A stretch of 64,000 nt of DNA from Branchinecta lynchi (GCA_023053575.1 JAKZAP010000006.1:13401280-13465279), one strand, 5' to 3'. Positions 12,657 through 24,669 are shown, numbered from the stretch's first letter. Program-made: numbers and translations. Notes: generated from the letters alone by a model not told the origin.

Positions 12657-13902
12657 CAAGACCAAAGGTTTCGATGGGATCCCAAAAATCTAAAATTTGA
12701 TCCAGACAATTGCGACCGAACTACTTGTCCAGAAAAACAAGACCAAAGGTGTCGGTGGGATCCCAAAATGTAATATTTGATTCAGACAATCGAGTCTTGT
12801 CTTCGCCAGATCCAGTCTTGGACAGGCGAATCATCAGAGAAAACACAGTTCAGATATACCTCTATAAGCCATATCTACTTTGACGATACTGACCGAGACT
12901 TCCTGCCGATTTCCGAGCGAACTACTAGTCCAGCGAAAACAAAAATACAAAACCAGCGTATCTCCTTATCCCCATAAAGAACATCTAATCAACTTTGAAT
13001 AAAAGTTTGACTTAAAAAAAAATCCGGTTACAACCGGATTCCGGAATAATTATATGTCCGGGTAAAAAATCATTGTCATAAACCGACTCAGCCTCTCTTC
13101 TTACCCCTTAATCTGTCATCTAATCGAACTTTTGCTTTTAATAAATTTTCCGGTTTTGGCCAGATTCCGGGCGAACTAGTTGTCCAGCGAGAAAATGATT
13201 TTCACCATCGTGTTGGGCATGTCTTTTTACCCATAAATCAAACATTTAATCAGCTTCAGATTAAACTTTTACTTTTAACCAACTTTCCGGTTTTCGCCGG
13301 ATTCCGGGCGAACTACATGCCCGGGTAGAAAATTGTTTTCACATAAGTGTTCAACATGTCTTCTTGCCCTAAATCGAACATCTAATCAACTCGAAATAAA
13401 ACTTCTAATTTTAACAAACTTTCCGGTTTCGGCCGGATTCCGGGCGAACTACTTGTCCTTCGAGAAAATGGTTCTTCACCATCGTCTTCAGCATGTCTTC
13501 CTACCCCTAAATCGAACATCTATTCAACTTCAAATAAAACATTTACTTTTAACAAACTTTCCGGTTTTGACCGGATTCCGGGTGAACTACTCGTCCGATG
13601 ACAAAATAGTTTTCACCATCGTGCTCAGCATGTCTTCTTACCCCATAATCGACTATCACATTAGCTGTTTCAAAATATTTTGTTTGCCCCTTAATTTGAA
13701 CCCCCTCCCCCACCACTAAATGTAGGGCTACAAAGCCCATCTAAGAACTTGACTGGTCCGACGATGCAACGAATCCTCACACCAAGTTTCATCAAAATAT
13801 CTCATTCCCTTCGAGAGTTATCGTGCTTACAGACGGACGGACGGACAGACGGACAACTTTTGCGATGTCATAGGTATCCCTCCACTTACGTTTTGGGATC
13901 CC
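12657..13902 (+). mobile_element. Pearl-like element, complete (+)
   Basis: Starts caagaccaaaggtttcgatg followed by ggatcccaaaaatc, a doubled 5' end (a second caagaccaaaggtgtcgg at about 12,725), the cttcgccagatccagtc block, then about six core repeats (ttccggttttggccggattc type, about 135 bp), the unique 3' region, an (ACGG)n microsatellite near 13,840, and the terminal gttttgggatcccaaaa. The GGGATCCC motif near both ends forms inverted subterminal repeats. Confidence 0.85.
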
Positions 13903-13914
13903 AAAAAAGTTCAG

Positions 13915-14240
13915 AAACGAATTCAGCGTATCTCCTTATCCGTATACAGAACATCTAATCAGCTTCAAGTAAAACTTTAACTTATAAACAAAAAAAATCC
14001 GGTTTCAACCGGATTCCAAACGAACGTGTCTTCTTATCCCTAAAGCGTGTCTTCTTACCCCTAAATCTGTCATCTAATCAACTTCAAATAAAACTTTTAC
14101 TTTTAACAAATTTTCCGGTTTGGCCTGATTCTGGCCGAACAAGTTTTCCTGGTAGAAAATACTGTTATGATACCAAAATTTTCTTTCGTAAAATTCCATT
14201 ATATATTACATTATTTGTCTCTCTAAAAGTTCACATAAGG
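13915..14240 (+). mobile_element. Pearl-like core-repeat fragment
   Basis: Two diverged core units (aaatccggtttcaaccggat; ttttccggtttggcctgatt) directly after the previous copy, without recognisable ends. Confidence 0.65.
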
Positions 14241-14249
14241 GTTCAGCAT

Positions 14250-14367
14250 GTCTTCTTACCCCTTAATCTCTACTGGAATAAGATTGATCCGAATTAGAGA
14301 TAATCTTATCTCAGTAGAGACAAGATTAATCCCAGTAGCAAATACTGCAGGATTTTTGTTTACAGTG
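14250..14367. mobile_element. Palindromic MITE, same family as 52,357-52,528, diverged
   Basis: Contains the inverted pair tctactggaataagattgat / atcttatctcagtagagaca, then agtagcaaatactgcagg and a terminal tttacagtg, all shared with the complete copy near 52.4 kb. Confidence 0.6.
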
Positions 14368-15240
14368 TGTTCTCGATTCCAGTCAAACGAGTCGTATTCG
14401 GCCACAGTAGGGAGAGGACATTTTTTGTGGTACGCATATGGGTCAGACGAGTGCAGCGGTTTTAATGAAACTTGGAAAGTAGAAAGGTCATCTGCCCTAG
14501 ATGACATTATTTTAGGGTCCGACCACTTTATGTGTGTGGGAGGGGGGGGGGGGGGTACTGGAATTTTCAGAAAAAAACTCAGATTCAAATGAAACTAGGA
14601 GCGTGTTCCACCCTTGTAACAATAGTTACTATTAGTTACTATTTCCGTTCCATCCTCACGAAAATTTACTACGCTGACCGTTCCAACCTTGTCGGAATAG
14701 TAACTAATAGTTACTATTTGCTTACCATGCTCGGGAGCGTGGTAAGCGTAGTAACTACGCATCTCTGGAACGTGATTGGTCGGATTCGCCCCTGGCGTGA
14801 GATCCTGCTGGAAAATTGAAAAATCGTTCCAGCCTTGACGGCAAAAAGCCAGAATTCGTGACGTCATGCGTAGTAACTACGGTAAGTAGGATGGAACACG
14901 CTCTAGATAGGTGCTTTAGATGGTCCAATGACGAGTCCGAACCAGATTCGGTCGCGGTAGGGGGAGTTGGAGGGAGGTACCAGAAATCATGCGGCACGTC
15001 TAGGATCAAACGAGTGGATTTATTAGACTGAAACTTGGAAATTATAACAGTCATTTCCTCTAGATGATCCGAGGTGATGCCGGAAATGCTCAGACTTGAG
15101 TGAAACTATATATCCTATTTCTAGGTCCGAACCGCATTTTGGGATGGCGGGTATATTTTGAGACATTCTCATCTACTATTCGCACCGCCTACTCGTAACA
15201 AGTGCCATAGCATATGAGCCCGTAGCTCTTGCTTTTTTTC
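14368..15240 (-). repeat. hAT-associated satellite, minus orientation
   Basis: Reverse complement of the satellite motifs: gattccagtcaaacgagtc, tcggccacagtagggag, gaaacttggaaagtagaaag, atgacattattttagggtcc. A poly(G) tract at 14,541-14,554 corresponds to the poly(C) of the forward monomer. Interrupted by a separate inverted-repeat element at 14,598-14,903. Confidence 0.65.
14598..14903. mobile_element. Inverted-repeat MITE with TA flanks
   Basis: Left end ggagcgtgttccaccc, right end the inverse (ggatggaacacgctc); TA dinucleotides lie on both sides (14,596-14,597 and 14,904-14,905). Inside are further inverted blocks, including agttactattagttactatt and its inverse. It splits a satellite monomer whose halves continue on each side, supporting insertion. 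Confidence 0.7.
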
Positions 15241-15379
15241 CAGTAGGTCACTTGTGAGCATGTTGCCCAGTCTTGCCCCTTAGTTCCAGATCTCGCTTTC
15301 AGTCGAGACTGAAAGTGTGCAGATAGGAGATAATTGACTTCACCAGTTCTTTGACGCGGAAATGGCCTACATGACCAAA

Positions 15380-15672
15380 GATCGTGTCAGTAGCTGTGTA
15401 CACGACCACCCGATTCCTGAATGGCTAGTTGTTGCATTGCAGCACTTCGGTTCTGTCCGATAATATTTCTTCTTGAACTTGAGTGCAATAGAAACCTTAC
15501 GAATCCAAGCCAATTTGTTCACTTCTTTCCCTCTTTTTTCTGGCACTTGCTCTTCGTCGAAGTGCCATATAGCGATCGCCATTTCTGTCGGTAGAGGTTT
15601 TGCTAGTTCGGGCACATCCACAAAAAATATGGCGATGCAACTTGGTGCGCATATCAGGGACCCTACAATAAC
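15380..15672 (-). other. Possible exon, hydrophobic segment then charged stretch
   Basis: On the minus strand a pyrimidine-rich acceptor (actattttcag) ends at 15,673. The frame then reads VIVGSLICAPSCIAIFFVDV, a hydrophobic membrane-like run, followed by PELAKPLPTEMAIAIWHFDE and a lysine-rich stretch ending in ALKFKKKYY, open to about 15,370. A GTAAGG donor exists at about 15,495. I do not recognise the family; no partner exon was found. It could be a transporter exon, a transposase scrap or chance. Confidence 0.25.
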
Positions 15673-15879
15673 CTGAAAATAGTCACTTTCCCCCGACCAT
15701 CTGGGTGGGGGGGGATAGAGCTAGGGAATATCCTGTATAACTTTTGAATGGGTGATCGGATCTTATGAGCGTTTACACGGACAAGAAATCCCGTCGAGTA
15801 GAAAGGAATTCCGGTCGACTCGAGCTACGAGCTAATATGGCATTTGATACGAGTAGACGTGGTACCTAAAAAGTAGACG

Positions 15880-16325
15880 AGGATCGCCTAGGGCAAATGA
15901 CTTTTCTACCTTCCAAGTTTCAACCCTAAAGGTCCACTTGTTTGGATATTTCACATGTCATGCGGTTTCCGGTACCCCCCCTCTCCCTCCAACGTCCCCT
16001 GCCGAGTCCGAATCTGGTTCGGACTACTAAATGGATCATCTGAAGCATTTTCTCGTGCCACCTATCAAGTTTCACTCAAATCTGAGCGTTTTTTGGGAAC
16101 TTCCTTTAATTCCCCCCCCCCCTTCCCCAGCTTGGTCGGATCCAGCTCGGCCCCTTAAATACGTCATCTAGGGCATGTGAGCTCTCGACATTCTAAGTTT
16201 AGCTAAAATTGCTCAACTTGTTCGACCCCTACGCGAGCCAAAACGTTTCCGGGAATCCCCTTCCAAGTCCCCCCACTGTGGCTGAATACGAATCGGAAAC
16301 ATAAACGTCGCATCCAGGGGCGTCA
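15880..16325 (+). repeat. hAT-associated satellite, plus orientation
   Basis: About three diverged monomers: gccgagtccgaatctggttc, accta-tcaagtttcactc, a run of C near 16,114, tcggatccagctcgg and actgtggctgaatacg. The sequence parallels 21,770-22,080 closely in order. Confidence 0.7.
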
Positions 16326-17057
16326 CAACTGGGGGGACTAGTTGATAATGGGGTAAGAAGGCATTCTGAGCACGGTAGTGAAAACCATTTTCTCGCCGGA
16401 CAAGTAGTTCGTCCGGAATCCGGCAAAAACCGGAAAGATGGTTAAAAGTAAAAGTTGTATTTGAAGTTGATTAAATGTTCGGTTTAGGGGTAAGAAGACG
16501 TGCTGAACACCATGGTGAAACCCATTCTCTCTTCGAACAAGTAGTTCGACCGGAATCCGGCCAAAACCGGAAAGCTCGTTAAAAGTAAAAGTTTCATTTG
16601 AAGTTGATAAAATGTTCGGTTTGAGGGTAAAATGACATGCTGAACACGATGGTGAAAACCATTTTCTCGCCGAACAACTAGTTCGCCCGGAATCCGGCGA
16701 AAACCGGAAAATTTGTTAAAAGCAAAAGTTTGTTTAGATGACAGATTAAGGGGTAAGAAGATAGGCTGAGTCTGTAGTCAAACTTCTTTTTACAGTTGAT
16801 TAGATGTTCTTTATGGGGATAAGGAGATACGCTGGATTCGTTTCTGAATTTTCTTTTTTTGCTGGACTATTATTTCGCTCGGAATTCGGGCGAAACCGGA
16901 AACTTGGCAGAAGTAAAGCAGGAAGTCTTGGTCAGTGAACTTGGTTTTCTCTAATGATTAGCCTGGCGAAGACTGGATCTGGCGAAGACAAGACACAATT
17001 GTCTGAATCAAGTATTAGATTTTTGGGATCCCATCGACACCTTTGGTCTTGTTCTCA
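16326..17057 (-). mobile_element. Pearl-like element (-), 3'-truncated
   Basis: Minus orientation: its 5' terminus (gggatcccatcgacaccttt, ggtcttgtt) is at the right, then the ctggcgaagactggatctgg block and core repeats toward the left. The microsatellite and 3' terminal region are missing; the copy stops at about 16,326 inside the unique block. Confidence 0.75.
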
Positions 17058-17116
17058 TAACATTTAACCATCCCAAGACTATAAACTATTAAACCACAGA
17101 GCTGTCTGGCAAAAGA

Positions 17117-18256
17117 AACAAGACCAAAGGTGTCGATGGGATCCCGAACATCTAATATTTCATTCAGAAAATTGGGTCTTGTCTTCGCCAGATCCAGTCT
17201 TCGCCCAGCTAATCATCAGGCTAATCACAACCGGATTCCGGACTAATTATATGTCTGGGTAGAAAACGATACTCGTATACAGACTCTGCCTCTCTTCTTA
17301 CCCCTTAATCTGTCATCTAATCAAACTTTTGCTTTTCACAAATTTTCCGGTTTTCGTCAGATTCCGGGCGAACTAGTTGTTTGGCGAGAAAATTGTTTTC
17401 ACCATCGTGTTTAGCATCTCTTTTTACCCCTAAACCGAAAATTTAATCAACTTCAAATGAAACTTTTACTTTTAACGAACTTTCCGGTTTTGGCCGGATT
17501 CCGGTCGAACTACTTGCTCGAAGAGAGAATGGTTTCACCATGGTGTTCAGCACGTCTTCTTACCCCGAAACCGAACATTTAATCAGCTTCAAATAAAATT
17601 TTTACTTATAACCGTTTTTCCGGTTTTTGCCGGATTCCGGACGAACGTGTTCAGCATGTCGAACATTTAATCAGCTTCAAAGGAAACTTTTACTTTTAAC
17701 GAACTTTCCGGTTTTGGCCGGATTCCGGTTGAACTACTTGTTCGAAGAGAGAATGGGTTTCACCATGGTGTTCAGCATTTCTTCTTCCCCCTAAACCGAA
17801 CATTTAATCAACTTCAAATAAAACTCCTACTTTTAACCATTTTTCCGGTTTTTGCCGGATTTCGGACGAACGTGTTCAGCATGTTTTCTTACCCATAAAC
17901 CGAAAATTTAATCAACTTCAAATAAAACTTTTACTTTTAACCAACTTTCCGGTTTTTGCCGGATTCCGGACGAACTACTTGTCCGGCGAGAAAATGGGAG
18001 AAAATGGGAAAATGAGAAAATCACATTAGCTGTTTAAAAATATTTTGTTTGTCCCTTAATTTGAACCCCCACCCCCAAATGTAGGGCTACAGAGCCCATC
18101 GAAGAACTTGACCTTACCCTTGACCCAATGAATCCTCACACTTTTCATCAAAACATCTCATTCCCTTCGACAGTTATCGTGCTTACAGACAGACGGACAG
18201 GCGGACATTTTTGCGATTTCATAGGTATCCCTCCACTTACGTTTTGGGATCCCCAA
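17117..18256 (+). mobile_element. Pearl-like element (+), complete
   Basis: Begins caagaccaaaggtgtcgatg / ggatcccgaacatc, contains about six core repeats of the tccggttttggccggattcc type, the atgtagggctacagagccca block, a short acagacagacggacagg microsatellite and ends gttttgggatcccc. Length about 1.14 kb. Confidence 0.85.
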
Positions 18257-18427
18257 AAAGTCGGATTAAAATTGTTTAGCCTGCGGCGCTTTAATTTGTA
18301 CTATGCACAGCCGTTAGTGACGTTACCGCTAGGCGACAGCGCCGTTTCTTGTTGGTAGATTTTCAAGTCCGTTGGTAAAACTGGATGTCCCCCAAAGGTA
18401 ACAGGCTATAGTGACGCCCTATCCCTG

Positions 18428-19893
18428 AAAACAAGACCAAAGGTTTCGATGGGATCCCAAAAATTCAATATCTGATCCAGACAACTGGGTCTTGTCTTAG
18501 CCAGATCCAGTCATCGCCAGACTCCTTGAACATTTTTACAATTAAAATTCAGAAACAGATTAAGGCCAAATAGCTAATAATCTGAGAAAACCAAGTTCAG
18601 ATATAGATTCAGCATGTGTGTTTACCCCTATAAGTCATATCTGTTTTGACGAAAACTTCCTGCCACTTCTGCCAATTTCCCGGTTTCGGCCGAACTCCAG
18701 AACTACTTGTCCGGCGAAAAAAGAAAGCTCAAAAACGAACTCAGGGTATCTTCTTCCCATAACAATGAACAATGAACTCCTTGAACATTTTTACAATTAA
18801 GATTCAGAAACAGATTAAGGCCAAATAGCTAATAATCTGAGAAAACCAAGTTCAGATATGGATTCAGCATGTGTGTTTACCCCTATAAGTCATATCTGTT
18901 TTGACGAAAACTTCCTGCCACTTCTGCCAATTTCCCGTTTCGGCCGAACTCCAGAACTACTTGTCCGGCGAAAAAAGAAAGCTCAAAAACGAACTCATTG
19001 TATCTTCTTCCCATAACAATGAACATCTAATCAACTTCAAATAAAAATTTAAATTATAACAAATTTCCCGACTCCAGCCGGATTCCGGTCAAACTATATG
19101 TCCTGGTAGATTATGATTGTCACACACGAATTCAGCATCTCTTCTTACCCCTAAATCGGTTATCTAATCAACTAGAAATAAAACTTTAACTTCTAACAAT
19201 TTTCCGGTTTTGGCTGGGTTGCGGACGAACTACATGTCCGGGTAGGAAATTGTTTTCACATAAGTGTTTAGCCTGTCTTCTTGCCCTAAATCGAACATCT
19301 AATCAAATCCAAATTCAGCTTTTAATTTTAACAAACTTTCCGGTTTGGGCCGGATTCCGGGCGAACTCGTATTCAGCATATCCTTTTACCCCTAAACTGA
19401 ATATTTAATCAACTTCAAATGAAACTTTTACTTTTAACCAACTTTCCGGTTTACTTTACGGACGAACTGCTTGTTCGACGAGAACGTGGTGTTCAGTATG
19501 CTTTCTTACCCCTAAACCGAACATTTAATCAACTTTAAATAAAACTTTTACTTTTAACAAACTTTCCGGTTTTGCCCGGATTCCGGGCGAACTACTTGTC
19601 CGATGACAAAATGGTTTTCACCATCGTGCTCAGCGTGTCTTCTTAGCCCATAATCGACTATCACATTAGCTGTTTCAAAATATTTTGTTTGCCCATTAAT
19701 TTGAACCCCCTCCACCACCCCTAAATCTAGGGCTACAAAGCTCATCTACGAACCCGACTGGTCCGACTACCCAACGAATCCTCACACCAAGTTTCATAAA
19801 ATATCTCATTCCCTTCGAGAGTTATCGTGCTTACGGACGGACGGACGGAAAACTTTTGCGATGTCATAGGTATCCCTCCACTTACGTTTTGGG
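18428..19893 (+). mobile_element. Pearl-like element (+) with internal duplication
   Basis: Begins caagaccaaaggtttcgatg / ggatcccaaaaattc. The 5' module is duplicated (18,521-18,775 and 18,776-19,030, period 255 bp, only a few differences). Core repeats, the unique 3' block and an acggacggacgg microsatellite follow; it ends cttacgttttggg. Length about 1.47 kb. Confidence 0.85.
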
Positions 19894-19948
19894 CCAGAAA
19901 TTAGCAACAAACAGAAGAGGAAGAGCGTGAGAACGCGCCAAATTTGCT

Positions 19949-20970
19949 TTTTGGGATCCCAAAACGTAAGTGGAGGAATACCTATGACATCGCAAAAATG
20001 TCCGTCTGTCTGTAAGCACAGATAACTCTCGACGGGAATGAGATATTTTGATGAAACTTGGTGTGAAGATTCATTGGGTCAAGGTTAAGGTCAAGTTCGT
20101 AGATGGGCTCTGTAGCCCTACATTTAGGGGTGGGGAAGGGGGTTCAAATTAAGGGACAAACAACATATTCCTAAACAGCTAATGTGATTGTCGATAATGG
20201 GGTAAGAAGGCATTCTGAGCACGATAGTAAAAACATTTTCTCGCCCGACAAATAGTTCGTCCGGAATCCGGCAAAAACCGGAAAAATGGTTAAAAGTAAA
20301 AGTTTTATTTAAAGTTGATTAAATGTTCGGTTTAGGGGTAAGAAGGCATGCTGAACACCACGTTCTCGTCGAACAAGCAGGTCGTCCGTAAAGTAAACCG
20401 GAAAGTTGGTTAAAAGTAGAAGTTTCATTTGAAGTTGATTAAATGTTCGGTTTAGGGGTAAAAGGACATGCTGAAGACGATAGTGAAAACCGTTTTCTCG
20501 CCGAACAACTAGTTCGCCCAGAATCCGGCGAAAACTGGAAAATTTGTTAAAAGCAAAAGTTTGAGATGACAGATTAAGGGGTAAGGAGAGAGGCTGAGTC
20601 TGTATATGAGAAACGTTTTCTACCCGGGCATATAATTAGTCCAGAATCCGGTTGTAACCGGATTATAGTTTTATTTAAAGTTGATTAGATGTTCTTTATA
20701 GGGATAAGGAGATATGCTGGATTAGTTTCTGAATTTTCTTTTTTTGCTGGACTAGTAGTTCGCTCGGAATTCGGGCGAATCCGGAAACTTGGCAGAAGTA
20801 AAGCAGGAAGTCTCGGTCAGTATCGTCAAAGTAGATATGGCTTATAGAGATATATCTGAACTGGTTCTCTGATGATTAGCCTGGCGAAGACTGGATCTGG
20901 CGAAGTCAAGACCCAATTTTCTGAATCAAATATTAGATTTTGGGATCCCATCGACACCTTTGGTCTTGTT
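19949..20970 (-). mobile_element. Pearl-like element (-), complete
   Basis: The 3' end (ttttgggatcccaaaacgta) faces the 3' end of the previous copy across only 55 bp. The reverse-complement microsatellite (gtccgtctgtctgta), unique block, core repeats and 5' end (gggatcccatcgacacc, tttggtcttgtt) follow. Length about 1.0 kb. Confidence 0.85.
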
Positions 20971-21389
20971 AGACTTGATTTTGTACAGATCATGCACCTT
21001 TTACACTGTAGCTTCCTGAAAACAGCTCGCTGTGTTTTTAGAAGAAGACAAAATTTGCTCAAAATCAGGTACCGATTCGGCCGATTTTTACCAGATTCGC
21101 CCCCCCCCCCCCCCATCAAGTAAGGCTCGGGACGCCCCTTTTATAGTGACCCGACCAAATATACTGAAAGACCAGAGACAATACCCTAGCTTGGAGGGAG
21201 CGGAGAAACTTTGTGACATGCACAGGAACTAAACGAATCTGGTGCAAGTTCGACAATATCTACTTTATGCGACCTAGATTTGTTATTCGACATCCGGGTA
21301 ATGGCTTTCGACAAAAATACTCAGATTCAAGTGAAACTTGATGGGCGGTAAGAGAATATGATTTAGATGATGCATTTATGTGTCAGGGG

Positions 21390-24049
21390 CAGAGGCGTTA
21401 CTAGCCAAAATGTTTGGGGGGGGGGGGCGAGGAATTTACCGACTGGTTGGTAATTTTTACCGACTTTTCTGCAGAAAAAACGACTGTTTTCAACAACAAC
21501 AATGACATTTTTGAACAAGAGCTACGAGCTCATATGGCACTTGTTACGAGTAGGCAGTACAAGAAAGTAGATGAGAACGTGACAAAATACACCCGCCATC
21601 CAAAAATGCGGTTCGGAAATAGAAGTAGGATATTTTGTTTCACTCACTTCTGAGCAGTTCCGGCATCGTCTCGATTATCAAATGCACATGACTGTTCAAA
21701 CTTCCAAGTTTCAGCCTAATAAATCCACTAGTTTGATCCCTAGACGTGCTACAATATTTCCGGTACTCCCTCCATCTCCCCCTACCGTGGCCGAATCTGG
21801 TTCGGACAAAAAAAATGGATCATCTAAAGTATTTTCTTTTATACCACCTATCAAGTTTCGGTCGAATCTGAGCATTTTTGGAAAATTCTGGTACCCCCTC
21901 CCCCCACCAACGTTGTCGGATCCGGATCCTGGCCCAAAATATGTCATCTAGGGTATATGCTCTCTCTAAGTTCTATGTTTCATTTAAACTGATGCACTCG
22001 TTTGACTCCTATGCGAGCCTCAAAGTTTCCGGCAATCTCCCTCCAATTCCCCCCACTGTGGCTGAGCAGAACTTGAAAACATAAACGTCATATCTCCTAA
22101 TTCCCTCTACCTGTCCATCAAGTTTCACTGAAATTGGAGCATAGCCTATCTGCAAGTTTCCAGTAACCCTCCCCCCCCCTACCTTGGCGGCATCCGGCCC
22201 GGACGCCAAATAACAAATCTAGGCCGCATAAACTCGGCACTGTCGAACTTGCATCTCATTCGGGCCATTCGTTTGGTTTTTGTGCATGTCAAAAGTCCCC
22301 CCCCCCCCCCCCCCGATTCCCCCAACCGTGGTCGCATTTGTTCGAACGCATCTTTTACATGTCGAGGCCATCGATTCTTATCACCCATTTGTTTGACCCT
22401 AGTTGGTCATATCCTAGTTTAAATAAATAAGTCAATCAAGTCGGGTCGCTAATATGCCTACAAAGTTTCATTGTCTTAGTACTTCTGGAACTATTCTAAC
22501 CCCCGACTACCGGTATTCCAGCAAACCCCCTCTACCCCCCCCCCGTCCACAGAGCCCCGAAACCATCTGGCTCCGTCAAATTCGGATCTAGGCCTAATGC
22601 TTGTTCTCTCCATTAAATTCCGTCCCAATCCCTCTGCTTTAAGCGTTTCTTGAGTTTTCCGGCCCCCCCCCCCATCCCCACAGGCCCCCCCCCATCCCCA
22701 CACTGAACATCCGAGGCGATAGCTCTTTCCACCATACAAGTTTCATTCAAATCCGATAACCCGTTCAAAAGTTATACACGTCACCAGCACGCCACTAGAT
22801 TCCGGACTCCCCATCCATCCACTCCCACCACTATGGTCGGATCGGGGAAACGGCTGTTCTAAAGTGAACCTGTTCGGGTCCCTGACATACCTGCCAAGTC
22901 TCATCGCCCTAGCACATCAGGAAGTATGCCAAACTCGCGGGATCGCTAGAAATCCGCCCCCCCCAATTCCCCCAGAGTGCCCGGATCTAGTCGGCTTATA
23001 TCAATGACGTATCTAGGACTTGTGCTTGTTCTTCCCACCAAGTTTCATCCCGATCCCTCCACACTAAGCGTTTCTCAAGATTTCCGGTTCCCTCCTCCAA
23101 CTCCCCCCAGTGTCATCGGATCCGGTCCGGATTTATAGTGGGACGTCTGAGACACGAGGTCATCCTAAATATAAAATTTCATCAAGATCCGATCACTCGT
23201 TCGCAAGATAAAAATACCTCAAATTTTGGCTTCCCCCTCCCTCCACTCCCCCTTCCAGATGGTCGGATCGGGGAAATGACTATTTCCTATTTAATCTGGT
23301 CGGGTCCCTTACATGCCTGCCAATTTTCAGCGTCCCAGCACATCAGGAAGCACCAAACTCGCGGGATCACTAGAAATTCGGACTTCTCCCCCCCCCCCAA
23401 CTCCCCCAAAGTGAGCGGATCCGTTCCGGTTATATCCGTCACGTATCTAGGACTTCTGCTTGTTCTTTCCACCAAGTTTCATCCGGATCCCTTCACTCGA
23501 AGTGTTTTCCAAGATTTCCGGTTTCCCCCTCCAACTCCCCCCAATGTCACCAGATCCGGTCTGGATTTAAAATGGAGCGTCTGAGACGTGACGTCCTTCC
23601 ATATATCAAGTTTCATTAAAATCCCATTACCCGTTCGTAAGCTAAAAATATTTTAGTTTTCCTAATTTTTCCGGATTCCCCCTCCCTCCACTCCCCTCCA
23701 GATGGTCGGATCAGGGAAGCAACTATTTCTTATTTAATCTGGTCCATTCCCTGATATGCCTGCCAAGTTTCATCGTCCTAGCTTATCTGGAAGTGCTCGA
23801 ACTAGCAAAACCGGGACCGACAGACCGACTGACGGACAGAAATTACAATCGACTGATTTTCAGAAAAGCCGACTATTTTGACGAAAAATCCACCAATTTT
23901 CAGAAAAACCAACTGTTTTCATGAAAAAAATCAGCTATTTTGACGAAAAATCGCTGCGCTTCGCGCCGACTCGGTTATTTTTTACCGACTGGCCGACGTC
24001 ATTTGGAGGGGGGGGGGGTCTCCCCCTCCCCGCAGTCGTGACGCCCCTG
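21390..24049. mobile_element. hAT-like non-autonomous element with satellite interior
   Basis: Ends are inverted (cagaggcgttac at the left; gtgacgcccctg at the right, inverse caggggcgtcac) and it is flanked by an exact 8-bp direct repeat GTCAGGGG at 21,382-21,389 and 24,050-24,057. An 8-bp duplication with CAGRGGCG ends is characteristic of the hAT superfamily. Length 2,660 bp. No transposase is visible, so it would need one supplied in trans. The interior is G-rich at the left, then a tandem satellite, then repeated gactattttgacgaaaaatc-type blocks at the right. Confidence 0.85.
22400..23815 (+). repeat. Satellite array with three-monomer higher-order period
   Basis: Monomers of about 135-155 bp start with an agtttcat block, pass through a C-rich tract and end in a gg-tccgg block. 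Three types alternate: A (cttgttctt-ccaccaagtt) near 22,614, 23,039 and 23,476; B (catcaagatccgatcactcg type) near 22,743, 23,176 and 23,609; C (catcgccctagcacatcagg type) near 22,465, 22,896, 23,322 and 23,765. Same-type spacing is about 426-443 bp. More diverged monomers extend left to about 21,690. Confidence 0.8.
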
Positions 24050-24184
24050 GTCAGGGGATCGAAACAAGTAGATTTAGACTAGGAAGACATTTGCCCCAGA
24101 TGATCTAAGGTGACGCCGGGATTGCTCATAGGCTACTTGAGAGATATCCTATTTCTATGTCCGGACCTAGGGTGGTTGAAGGGG

Positions 24185-24314
24185 GTAAATATTCCTTGAG
24201 CCCAAGCTGACTGTGAATCATACTTTGATAGTGCAAGACGGATACGTCAGCTTTTTATTAGAGCTAGATTTCGGCCCTTCTTGGCAAGGGTCCTCTCCAG
24301 GCTCAAAGCCGCTC
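24185..24314. mobile_element. Foldback element, left half (split by LINE)
   Basis: Reads aatattccttgagcccaagc, agacggatacgtcagc, atttcggcccttcttggcaa and ggctcaaagccgctc, where it is interrupted. The other half resumes at 29,862 after the LINE tail. Same family as 9711-9955. Confidence 0.8.
24305..24314 (+). repeat. Target-site duplication of the LINE, left copy
   Basis: AAAGCCGCTC before the LINE 5' end. GCCGCTC recurs at 29,862-29,868 directly after the poly(A) tail; the three leading A bases cannot be told from the tail. Confidence 0.8.
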
Positions 24315-24668
24315 GAGGAGTGGTTGTGGCAACACTGTACAATACACGTGTCATAATTTACCTGTGTTTGTGCACTAAATTAGTGTAGGACAGAGGTAGT
24401 TTTTCGCATTTGGGTTGTGTTGTAAGTGTTGGCTAATTTGTGTTGAATGTGTGAGTGTTTTTTTTCCCCACCGAAAAGGCTTTTTTTTAGCCTGGAAAGT
24501 GCGTGTTTGATTTTTTGTTCGTGGGCAGTGTTGACAGATTGGTTCACCAAGTTGGTTTTGGGCGCACCGCAAAAGTGGAATAAATCGCCAAAAGAGTGAG
24601 GTTGATTGAGTGTGTGTGTGTGAATGATCGTGATTAGTGAATTTGTGCAAGCTTTTTGTGTTTAGTGT

Positions 24669-24669
<1 letters not shown>

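Noticed and set aside
23138..23584. 148-codon open frame in the satellite
   Set aside because: C-rich satellite lacking stops by composition; not conserved between monomers as protein.
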